A stretch of 9,095 bases of DNA from Arenicella sp. Its GTDB lineage: Bacteria > Pseudomonadota > Gammaproteobacteria > Arenicellales > Arenicellaceae. Positions 1-5,705 of this stretch are shown here, piece by piece. The notes below the pieces were generated by a model. The model was not told where the DNA came from. It saw only the letters and a program-made list of their open reading frames with translations, and ran no database searches. The translations under genes were made by a program, and so were the position numbers. Position 1 is the stretch's first letter; every line of letters starts with the position of its first letter. The stretch covers positions 1-9,095 of the forward strand of contig JAHHOC010000046.1 of NCBI GenBank assembly GCA_018677115.1, in the 5' to 3' direction.

Positions 1-2010
1 GCGCACCGTATTGCGGATACGGCGGTAAGATTCGCTGGTGCGCTTGAGAATTTCATCCGAGATAGTCATTTCACTGCGGTAATACGTCGCCGCCACCCAG
101 AGGCGCAGTATGTCCGCGCCGAGGGTATTGATCACCGATTGCGGGGCTACTACATTGCCGAGCGATTTGGACATTTTCTTGCCATCCTTATCCACCGTAA
201 AGCCATGCGTCAGCACGGTGCGGTAAGGCGCAGTGCCACGCATCGCCACGCTGGTCAGCAGGCTTGATTGGAACCAGCCGCGATGCTGATCAGAGCCCTC
301 CAGATAAAGATCGGCCGGCAATTGAAGTTCGGGGCGGGCAGCAAGCACGCTGTTATGAGTTACACCAGAGTCAAACCACACGTCGAGGGTGTCGGTCACT
401 TTTTCATAGTCACCTACCTGATCTCCCAATAACTCGGCATCATCGAGGTCATACCAGGCCTGAATGCCGGCCTGCTCAATGCGCTGCGCTACACCTTCCA
501 TAAACTGTACTGTGTGGGGGTGCATTTCACCTGACTCTTTATGCAGGTAAATGGGAATTGGCACCCCCCAGTTCCGCTGCCGTGAAACACACCAGTCGGG
601 CCGATTCTCAATCATTGTCTGAATCCGTGCTTTGCCCCAATCCGGTTGCCAGTTAACACGGTCTATTTCATGCATTGCGCGGGCACGCAAACCGTTGTCA
701 CCCGGGAGCTGTTGCATGCCGATAAACCACTGCGCGGTGGCGCGGTAAATCATCGGAGTTTTATGCCGCCAGCAGTGCGGATAACTGTGCTGATACTCGA
801 CATGCTTTAGCAAGGCATTGTTTTCCTGCAGCACTTCTATGACATGCGGATTTGCCTTAAATACGAACTCGCCGGCAAATAATTCGGTGGATTCGAGGAA
901 TGTACCGTTTGAACCAACCGGGTTATTAACTGGCAGCCCATACTTCTTACCCACTATAAAGTCGTCAGCTCCATGTGCCGGTGCCGTGTGCACTGCACCG
1001 GTACCCGCCTCGGTGGTAACGTGTTCACCGAGGATGACCGGCACTCTCTTGGCATAAAACGGGTGATGTAGCGGTAACGATTCCAGGGCTGCGCCTGGGA
1101 ATTGTGCTATCACCTCATAATCGCTCCCCAATTCATAGCGCGCCAGTGCTGATTCCATTAAATCACCTGCCAATACCAATTGCTGGTCACCGGCATTCAC
1201 CAACAGGTAATTTAAATCAGGGTGCAAGGTTACCGCCTCGTTGGCAGGCAGTGTCCACGGGGTAGTGGTCCAGATAACGATAGCTGGATTGTTTAGTAGT
1301 TCCGGTTCCACACCAGCACGGTTTGCAAAATCATCAATGTCCGCAACGGGGAACTTAACATCGATTGCCGGTGACACTTTGTCCTGGTATTCAACTTCGG
1401 CCTCGGCCAATGCCGAGGCACAGGCAGGACACCAGTAGACCGGCATTAATCCATGGTACAGGTGTCCAGCCTCTACAATCGCTGCGAGACTGCGGACTAT
1501 GCCGGCCTCGGTGGCAAAATCCATCGTTAAATAGGGATTGTCCCAGTCGCCCTGAATACCAAGTCGTATGAACCCTTGTTTCTGCACCTCGACCTGGCGC
1601 GCAGCATACTCGCGGCATTTCTGGCGAAAGGTTTTTTTGTCGATTTTCTGGCCTGCTTTGCCGTGCTTTTTTTCCACCTGAATTTCTATCGGCAAACCGT
1701 GACAATCCCACCCTGGCACATAAGGTGAACGATAACCCTGCAAATTGCGTGACTTGACCACGATGTCCTTGAGAATCTTGTTTAACGCATGGCCAATATG
1801 GATTTCGCCATTGGCATAAGGCGGCCCATCATGCAGAACATAGGTTTCGGCATCAGCACGTTGCTGCTGCAACGAATGATAGACATCCAACTGCTGCCAC
1901 TTTTTCAAGATCTGTGGTTCGCGTTGCGGCAAACCGGCCTTCATCGGAAAGGCGGTTCTGGGCAGATTAATAGTGTCTTTATAATGACTGCCCGATTTGT
2001 CTGTGCTCAT
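1..2010 (-). CDS. ileS: Isoleucyl-tRNA synthetase, N-terminal 670 residues (3' end outside window)
   Basis: Cytoplasmic class I aminoacyl-tRNA synthetase that charges tRNA-Ile and edits misactivated valine. The frame is open from 2010 to the window edge. Seen in order: the HIGH signature within [12 protein letters not shown] (HIGH at residues 71-74), a WDCHGLPIE block, a [15 protein letters not shown] block typical of bacterial IleRS, the CP1 editing-domain signatures [11 protein letters not shown] (from residue 247) and [15 protein letters not shown] (ending near residue 350), and KMSKS at residues 612-616 (163-177). E. coli IleRS is about 938 residues, so the anticodon-binding and C-terminal zinc regions, roughly the last 270 residues, are missing here. 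The ATG at 2010 gives an N-terminus ([19 protein letters not shown]) that aligns with E. coli IleRS. An in-frame ATG at 2058 would add 16 basic residues and is less likely. No clear Shine-Dalgarno precedes 2010. The gene lies 125 bp downstream of ribF, the usual gammaproteobacterial order; lspA commonly follows. Confidence 0.98.
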   Translation of the reverse strand, partial: MSTDKSGSHYKDTINLPRTAFPMKAGLPQREPQILKKWQQLDVYHSLQQQRADAETYVLHDGPPYANGEIHIGHALNKILKDIVVKSRNLQGYRSPYVPGWDCHGLPIEIQVEKKHGKAGQKIDKKTFRQKCREYAARQVEVQKQGFIRLGIQGDWDNPYLTMDFATEAGIVRSLAAIVEAGHLYHGLMPVYWCPACASALAEAEVEYQDKVSPAIDVKFPVADIDDFANRAGVEPELLNNPAIVIWTTTPWTLPANEAVTLHPDLNYLLVNAGDQQLVLAGDLMESALARYELGSDYEVIAQFPGAALESLPLHHPFYAKRVPVILGEHVTTEAGTGAVHTAPAHGADDFIVGKKYGLPVNNPVGSNGTFLESTELFAGEFVFKANPHVIEVLQENNALLKHVEYQHSYPHCWRHKTPMIYRATAQWFIGMQQLPGDNGLRARAMHEIDRVNWQPDWGKARIQTMIENRPDWCVSRQRNWGVPIPIYLHKESGEMHPHTVQFMEGVAQRIEQAGIQAWYDLDDAELLGDQVGDYEKVTDTLDVWFDSGVTHNSVLAARPELQLPADLYLEGSDQHRGWFQSSLLTSVAMRGTAPYRTVLTHGFTVDKDGKKMSKSLGNVVAPQSVINTLGADILRLWVAATYYRSEMTISDEILKRTSESYRRIRNTVR

Positions 2011-2041
2011 AAATTTTTTGCGTGCGCGGTTGCCAGTAGCA

Positions 2042-2056
2042 GCGGCTTCGCGCCGC
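2042..2056 (-). other. Small hairpin in the ileS leader
   Basis: GCGGC and GCCGC arms enclose a 5-base loop about 30 nt before the ileS start. No T-run follows, so it is not an intrinsic terminator. It sits inside a wider inverted repeat whose 8-bp perfect arms are at 2035-2042 (AGTAGCAG) and 2090-2097 (CTGCTACT). Only the outer arm at 2090-2097 lies upstream of the predicted transcription start. The wide pairing could therefore form only in read-through transcripts from ribF. Confidence 0.4.
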
Positions 2057-2072
2057 ATATCCTAAACCGCGT

Positions 2073-2101
2073 ATTTTATGTCAGTTGCACTGCTACTCCA
2101 A
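2073..2101 (-). promoter_or_regulatory. Candidate sigma-70 promoter for ileS
   Basis: On the minus strand a -35-like TTGGAG (2096-2101) is followed after exactly 17 bp by TAAAAT (2073-2078), which matches five of six -10 consensus bases. The predicted start is near 2066, giving a leader of about 56 nt to the ATG at 2010. That would make the upstream in-frame ATG at 2058 almost leaderless, which favours 2010 as the start. The -35 match is weak (3 of 6), so this is a prediction. E. coli ileS also has internal promoters downstream of the first genes of its operon. Confidence 0.4.
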
Positions 2102-2133
2102 ACTTCAAGCCGCCTAAAAGATTGAAAAGTTTG
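2099..2133. repeat. Imperfect inverted repeat between ribF and ileS
   Basis: Arms CAAACTTCAA (2099-2108) and TTGAAAAGTTTG (2122-2133) pair over 10 bp with a two-base bulge and a 13-base loop. It begins two bases after the ribF stop codon and overlaps the candidate ileS -35 box. No oligo-T tract follows on the minus strand, so it does not look like a standard terminator. It could be an mRNA-stabilising 3' hairpin or an operator; neither can be decided from sequence. Confidence 0.4.
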
Positions 2134-2135
2134 CA

Positions 2136-3068
2136 TTATTTGCGACTATGCCGGAAAAAAGCCTGCGCCTGCCCGGCATCTTTGGCAATTTGCATCTTCA
2201 GCTCATCCAGTGATTCGAATTTTTTCTCCGCACGGATTTTATTCAGGAACTGTACCTGCAACTTTTCTCCATAAAGTTCATCATCAAAATCAAACAAATG
2301 CACTTCCAACCGGTTCTCGGTGCCTTGCACAGTGGGTCGCGTGCCGATGTTGGCGACCGCTTCATGCTGTGTGCCGTCGCTGCGGATAACTCGCACCGCA
2401 TGCACGCCGCCAACAGCCCATACGCAGTCCTGCAACACAATATTGGCTGTTGGGTAATCCAGTGTGCGGCCGAGTTGCTGCCCCTGACTCACCAGTCCGT
2501 CGATGCTGTAAGGCCGGCCGAGTAAATTTTCGGCTAATCCAAAATTATTCTGCTGCAGTGCCTCACGCACCCGACCACTGCTAACACGTTCGCCGTCATA
2601 TTCAAATGTATTGTGGGCGTGTACTTCAAACTGAAACTTATCGCCCAGAGTCTGCAATAAACTGAAATCACCTGCCCGGTCTTTACCAAAGCGAAAATCA
2701 TCACCGACAGACAGATAACATGTGGCCAGCGCATCAACCAGCACCTCTTCAACAAAACCGGCGGGTGAGTAGCCGGCAAAGCGGGCGTCAAAATTAATAC
2801 ATAAAACTGTCTCTACGCCTAACTTGAACAACATCTCGGCGCGATCATCCAGGGAACTCAGCCGTGCCACCGATCCGGGCATGAAGAACTCCTTGGCCAG
2901 CGGCTCGAAGGTAATCACTGTTGGCGTTGCATTTAACTGCTCGCTGCGCCGCATCAGGGTTTTAATCACATGCTGATGACCGAGATGCACTCCGTCAAAA
3001 TTTCCAATCGAAACAGCACTTGGTTTTTGATCGCCGGTTATCCGGTCAATACCGTGTATTAATTTCAT
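2136..3068 (-). CDS. ribF: Bifunctional riboflavin kinase / FAD synthetase
   Basis: Phosphorylates riboflavin to FMN and then adenylylates FMN to FAD in the cytoplasm. It is 310 residues, against 313 in E. coli, so full length. The N-terminal FMN adenylyltransferase domain (about 15-170) carries the nucleotidyltransferase signature GNFDGVHLGH (22-31), the block VGDDFRFGKDRAGDF (121-135) and RVSSGRVREAL (161-171). The C-terminal riboflavin kinase domain (about 183-306) carries LGRPY (183-187), GRTLDYPTANI with the PTAN nucleotide/Mg site (206-209), NIGTRPT (240-246) and RLEVHLFDF. E255 in the last block is the probable catalytic base by family analogy. The ATG at 3068 lies 9 bp after the DUF2203-like gene and has no good Shine-Dalgarno, so translation may be coupled. 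Placement directly upstream of ileS is the normal gammaproteobacterial arrangement. I saw no FMN riboswitch, as expected for ribF in this class. Confidence 0.97.
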   Translation of the reverse strand: MKLIHGIDRITGDQKPSAVSIGNFDGVHLGHQHVIKTLMRRSEQLNATPTVITFEPLAKEFFMPGSVARLSSLDDRAEMLFKLGVETVLCINFDARFAGYSPAGFVEEVLVDALATCYLSVGDDFRFGKDRAGDFSLLQTLGDKFQFEVHAHNTFEYDGERVSSGRVREALQQNNFGLAENLLGRPYSIDGLVSQGQQLGRTLDYPTANIVLQDCVWAVGGVHAVRVIRSDGTQHEAVANIGTRPTVQGTENRLEVHLFDFDDELYGEKLQVQFLNKIRAEKKFESLDELKMQIAKDAGQAQAFFRHSRK

Positions 3069-3077
3069 CTCGATGAA

Positions 3078-3473
3078 TCAGCAGTGCGCCCAATCAGGGT
3101 CATGCGCCTCGATGTAGTCCTTTAGCTTCACGCGACTGGCGAAATCATCAGTTTTGGCTCGAAAATGACTCAAGTTCAATTCGGGGTGGCGCCAACTCAG
3201 AACACCTTCGCCTACGTCAAATTCCACCACCCAGAGACCATACGCCATGGCGCCCAACTTCTCGATCTTGCTGCGCCATCTATCCACAACCTGCTCGTAC
3301 TCCGCCTCAATCGAGTTGCGCCGCGGGTCATTGGACAACATTTTATTGAGACGCAATTGAATCGGCGCCAGTTCCAACTGATGCTGTTTGGTAATCGTCT
3401 GTACCAATGGCAATAACCGATTGGCTTCCGCCAGATCGAACAATTTGGCACAGGGTGTAATATCAACACTCAT
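3078..3473 (-). CDS. Small DUF2203-like protein of unknown function
   Basis: A 131-residue soluble protein with no signal peptide or membrane segment. Two stretches recall the uncharacterised DUF2203 family: an N-terminal LFDLAEANRLLPLV (11-24), similar to that family's F-x-L-x-E-A-N-x-L-L-P opening, and a C-terminal block (73-106) around GLWVVEF and LSWRHPELNLSHF, similar to its G-x-V-x-F ... W-x-x-x-E ... H pattern. The middle (25-72) is charged and probably helical or coiled-coil. This family match is from memory of the motifs, not from a search. The gene sits between murJ and ribF, 12 bp after the first and 9 bp before the second, so it is very likely co-transcribed. Neither flanking start has a strong Shine-Dalgarno. 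Composition resembles the neighbours, so it does not look recently acquired. No function is assigned. Confidence 0.85.
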   Translation of the reverse strand: MSVDITPCAKLFDLAEANRLLPLVQTITKQHQLELAPIQLRLNKMLSNDPRRNSIEAEYEQVVDRWRSKIEKLGAMAYGLWVVEFDVGEGVLSWRHPELNLSHFRAKTDDFASRVKLKDYIEAHDPDWAHC

Positions 3474-3485
3474 GGTGAAATCTGA

Positions 3486-5021
3486 CTAATGCTTTAGGAG
3501 CAGTTGATGGGGCCGTATGCCTAATAATAACAGGCTGGCAAAGTAGCTGGTAACACCGGCGGCTACCAGAATGCCCAGCCGGTTGACGCGCTGCCACAGT
3601 GATTGCTCGAACCAGGCAATATCGGCCTGATTGAGCATATTCAAACACACGCACATGGCAGCTACTGCAATACCAATACGAACCAGAAACCAGATCCAGC
3701 CGGGCTGCGGTGCAAACACGCCCCTGCGCCACAACAGGATGAATAGCAGCGCAGCGTTCACCCAGGCGGCTATCGAAATGGCCAGCGCCAGACCTGTGTG
3801 CGCCATAAACTGTGCCAATATTATACTGAGAATAACGTTTACCAATACAGAGATAACGGCGACCTGCATCGGTGTGGTGGTGTCCTGGCGGGCAAAGAAG
3901 CCAGGTGCCAGCACCTTTACAAAAATAAACCCGCAAACACCAACTGCAAAAGCCTGCAATGCGGTAGCTGACTCAATTACATCGTTGGTGGTAAAAGCAT
4001 TGTACTGAAATATGGTGGTTAACAGGGGCGTTGCCAGCAGGTACAGGGCAAAGGTTGCGGGAACGGCAATGACAATCACCCAGCGCAATGCCCAATCGAG
4101 CATGGCGGAGAAGCTCGCAGCAGTTCCAGTGTTGTGCTCGCGTGATAATCCCGGCAACACCACAGTGGCCAGGGCGATCCCGAACACGCCAACCGGAAAC
4201 TCCATAAGGCGATCCGAGAAATACAACCAGGAAACGCTGCCGGTTACCAGGAACGAAGCAATAAAAGTATTAACCAACATATTTACCTGCGCCACAGAGA
4301 CGCTGAAAACAGCGGGTAACATCAATCCGAATACGCGCTTTACCGCTTCATTATTGCGGTCAATAACGGGCCGGGGCAGATATCCCATTTTGAACAGGCT
4401 GGGAACCTGAAACAATAACTGGATAAAACCGGCCAGCAGCACACCGACAGCCAGTGCTTGAGCGGCATTGTCAAGCAATGGAACTAACAGCCACATTGCC
4501 AGGATCAAACATACATTCAACAGCACCGGCGTTACCGCGGGAACCGCAAACCGGTTCAGTGTATTTAAAATACCGGCCGACATGGCCACCAGGGAGATAC
4601 AGAACAGATACGGAAACATGATGCGCAGGCTGTTCACGGTAACGGCAAATTTCTCCGGCTGGTTAAGATACCCCGGCGCGAACACAGTGACCACAAGAGG
4701 TGCAAACACGATGCCGAGAATACTGAGAATTAGGGTGACTCCGCCTAGAGTCCCGGCGGTGGCGTTGACGAAGCGCTTAGCTTCGAGAGTATTTTGTTCG
4801 GTCAACTCACTGAAGACAGGCACAAAGGCCTGTGAAAAAGCGCCTTCGCCGAAAATACGGCGCAGGAAATTAGGAATGCGGAAAGCTACGAAAAATGCAT
4901 CAGCCAGTGCGCCCGGACCCAATATATTGGCCATCACCACGTCCCGCACCAGCCCGCTGATGCGCGAAATCAGGGTCATTATGCTGACCACGGCGGTAGA
5001 TTTTAGGAGTGTTTTTGACAT
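3486..5021 (-). CDS. murJ: Lipid II flippase MurJ (MviN)
   Basis: Inner-membrane flippase of the MOP/MATE-like exporter superfamily that moves lipid II to the periplasmic face for peptidoglycan synthesis. It is 511 residues, the same size as E. coli MurJ, and hydrophobic throughout, consistent with 14 membrane helices. Diagnostic blocks are DAFFVAFRIPNFLRRIF (41-57), EGAFSQAF directly after it, SGSVSWLYFSDRLMEFP-like sequence near residues 260-275, and FVKVLAPGFFARQD. The arginines reported as essential in E. coli (R18, R24, R52, R270) appear to correspond to R20, R26, R54 and R271 here. It begins the minus-strand block murJ-DUF2203-ribF-ileS and is divergent from rpsT. No Shine-Dalgarno is evident before the ATG at 5021, and no alternative in-frame start lies close upstream. 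Confidence 0.97.
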   Translation of the reverse strand: MSKTLLKSTAVVSIMTLISRISGLVRDVVMANILGPGALADAFFVAFRIPNFLRRIFGEGAFSQAFVPVFSELTEQNTLEAKRFVNATAGTLGGVTLILSILGIVFAPLVVTVFAPGYLNQPEKFAVTVNSLRIMFPYLFCISLVAMSAGILNTLNRFAVPAVTPVLLNVCLILAMWLLVPLLDNAAQALAVGVLLAGFIQLLFQVPSLFKMGYLPRPVIDRNNEAVKRVFGLMLPAVFSVSVAQVNMLVNTFIASFLVTGSVSWLYFSDRLMEFPVGVFGIALATVVLPGLSREHNTGTAASFSAMLDWALRWVIVIAVPATFALYLLATPLLTTIFQYNAFTTNDVIESATALQAFAVGVCGFIFVKVLAPGFFARQDTTTPMQVAVISVLVNVILSIILAQFMAHTGLALAISIAAWVNAALLFILLWRRGVFAPQPGWIWFLVRIGIAVAAMCVCLNMLNQADIAWFEQSLWQRVNRLGILVAAGVTSYFASLLLLGIRPHQLLLKH

Positions 5022-5060
5022 AAGGCGCGATATGCCCGGCCTGATCTTTTCCTGCCGGCT

Positions 5061-5070
5061 GCTAATTAGC
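5061..5070. repeat. Palindrome in the murJ leader
   Basis: GCTAATTAGC is a perfect 10-bp palindrome about 40-50 nt before the murJ start and just downstream of its predicted transcription start. Position and symmetry would suit a dimeric repressor site or a small hairpin. I recognise no specific regulator. Confidence 0.3.
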
Positions 5071-5089
5071 TAGAGGATACACCAGAACA

Positions 5090-5118
5090 GTAATAAATAA
5101 GCCTGCTGAGCTTGACAA
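5090..5118 (-). promoter_or_regulatory. Candidate promoter for murJ
   Basis: On the minus strand TTGTCA (5113-5118; 5 of 6 to the -35 consensus) is followed after 17 bp by TATTAC (5090-5095; 4 of 6 to the -10). The predicted start near 5083 gives a leader of about 60 nt to murJ. The -35 box physically overlaps the rpsT -35 box on the other strand. Prediction only. Confidence 0.45.
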
Positions 5119-5140
5119 TAATTGGGAAAATCTGCATATT
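5112..5140 (+). promoter_or_regulatory. Promoter for rpsT
   Basis: A perfect consensus -35 TTGACA (5112-5117) is followed after the optimal 17 bp by CATATT (5135-5140; 4 of 6 to the -10). The predicted start near 5147 leaves a short leader of about 23 nt before the rpsT start codon. The strong -35 suits a highly expressed ribosomal protein gene. Confidence 0.65.
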
Positions 5141-5154
5141 CCCGTTTCGATTTT

Positions 5155-5160
5155 ACGAGG
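5155..5160 (+). promoter_or_regulatory. Ribosome binding site of rpsT
   Basis: ACGAGG lies 9 nt before the GTG at 5170 and fixes that codon as the start. The next residues, ANSPQARKRAKQ, match the S20 N-terminus. Confidence 0.75.
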
Positions 5161-5169
5161 TATATTTAA

Positions 5170-5436
5170 GTGGCAAATTCCCCACAGGCGCGCAAGCGCG
5201 CAAAGCAAAATTCAGTCCGGCGGTTGCTCAACCATTCGCAACGCTCGGCGGTTCGTACTGCTATCAAAAAACTGGATGCGGCAATCGATTCCGGTGACCA
5301 GACAGCGGCCAAAACAGCCTATCAAACATCAGTATCGATGATTGATAAAGCGACGCTGAAAGGCCTGCATCATAAAAACCGCGCAGCGCGGCTTAAGAGC
5401 CGCTTGAACAAGCGGGTAAAGGCAATGAGCACCTAG
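5170..5436 (+). CDS. rpsT: 30S ribosomal protein S20
   Basis: Primary 16S rRNA-binding protein of the small subunit. The 88-residue product (87 in E. coli) is rich in Lys and Arg. It has the family's N-terminal ANSPQARKRAKQ, central RTAIKKLDAAIDSGD and C-terminal KGLHHKNRAARLKSRLN blocks. Translation starts with GTG. The E. coli gene uses UUG, and its weak start codon is part of S20 autogenous control, so the non-ATG start here may have the same role (inference). The gene is monocistronic: its own promoter lies directly upstream and a strong terminator begins 23 bp after the stop. It is divergent from murJ and convergent with pnp. Confidence 0.98.
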   Translation: MANSPQARKRAKQNSVRRLLNHSQRSAVRTAIKKLDAAIDSGDQTAAKTAYQTSVSMIDKATLKGLHHKNRAARLKSRLNKRVKAMST

Positions 5437-5458
5437 TCGAACAGGTAAATATTCAATA

Positions 5459-5486
5459 AAAAAGGCCCGCTATTGCGGGCCTTTTT
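5459..5486. terminator. Bidirectional intrinsic terminator between rpsT and pnp
   Basis: A perfect 12-bp stem (5459-5470 with 5475-5486) with a GGCCCGC core and a TATT loop. It is flanked by A-rich sequence on the left and TTTTTATTT on the right, so both strands show a GC-rich hairpin followed by a T-run. It would end rpsT transcripts on the plus strand and pnp transcripts on the minus strand. Confidence 0.92.
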
Positions 5487-5537
5487 ATTTCCAAAACAAA
5501 CGATTCAGGTCAGCGCTTTCACAAACAAACGCTCCGA

Positions 5538-5595
5538 GAGCCCTCAGCGCGAGGCGGCTGGCCGCCTGTCGGCGAGCGCCGGCGTCGCGAATAAG
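5538..5595. repeat. Repeat unit 1 (58 bp)
   Basis: The core contains two hairpins: AGGCGGC/GCCGCCT (5552-5558 with 5561-5567) and CGGCG/CGCCG (5570-5574 with 5577-5581). It matches unit 2 at 56 of 58 positions. Confidence 0.85.
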
Positions 5596-5653
5596 GAGCC
5601 CTCAGCGCGAGGCAGCTGGCCGCCTGTCGGCGAGCGCCGGCGTCGCGAATAAT
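5596..5653. repeat. Repeat unit 2 (58 bp)
   Basis: Differs from unit 1 only at 5614 (A for G) and at the last base, 5653 (T for G). The first change breaks one pair of the first hairpin. Confidence 0.85.
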
Positions 5654-5705
5654 GAGCCCTCAGCGCGGGCCTGCAAGCCCGATTGCGCAGCAATCATCGC
5701 GAATA
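5654..5705. repeat. Repeat unit 3 (52 bp, divergent core)
   Basis: Shares the 14-bp left end and 9-bp right end with units 1 and 2, but the core is unrelated in sequence. It still folds into two hairpins, CGGGC/GCCCG (5666-5670 with 5677-5681) and GATTGC/GCAATC (5681-5686 with 5690-5695). Its right edge abuts the pnp stop codon at 5706-5708. Confidence 0.75.

Larger units (their letters stand above)
5538..5705. repeat. Tandem array of three hairpin-rich repeat units
   Basis: Three head-to-tail units of 58, 58 and 52 bp fill the space between the rpsT/pnp terminator and the pnp stop codon. Each starts with GAGCCCTCAGCGCG and ends with TCGCGAATA. Units 1 and 2 are near identical. Unit 3 keeps both ends but has a different core that still forms two hairpins. 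The 58-bp period is not a multiple of three, so the array is not coding. It resembles REP/BIME-type or other small non-coding intergenic repeats, but I do not recognise a named family. Confidence 0.85.

Noticed and set aside
1391..1711. 106-codon minus-strand frame inside ileS
   Set aside because: Out-of-frame shadow; the ileS frame is open throughout and matches the family.
2011..2058. Start of ileS at 2058 (16 extra residues)
   Set aside because: AGG lies too close to that ATG, the added residues do not match IleRS, and the candidate promoter would leave almost no leader.
1789..2274. 161-codon plus-strand open frame over the ileS start and ribF end
   Set aside because: It overlaps two well-supported genes on the other strand and has no ribosome binding site or family features.
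4468..5073. 201-codon plus-strand open frame opposite murJ
   Set aside because: Antisense shadow of a clear murJ gene, rich in Arg, Thr and Asn with no recognisable domain.
5538..5705. Tandem repeats as a CRISPR array
   Set aside because: Units abut without unique spacers of constant length, there are only three, and no cas gene is near.
5538..5705. Classical REP element with a conserved GTAG/GGAG tetranucleotide
   Set aside because: The bases before the three units differ, and no consistent tetranucleotide precedes the hairpins. The general REP-like comparison stays, but not the specific family.
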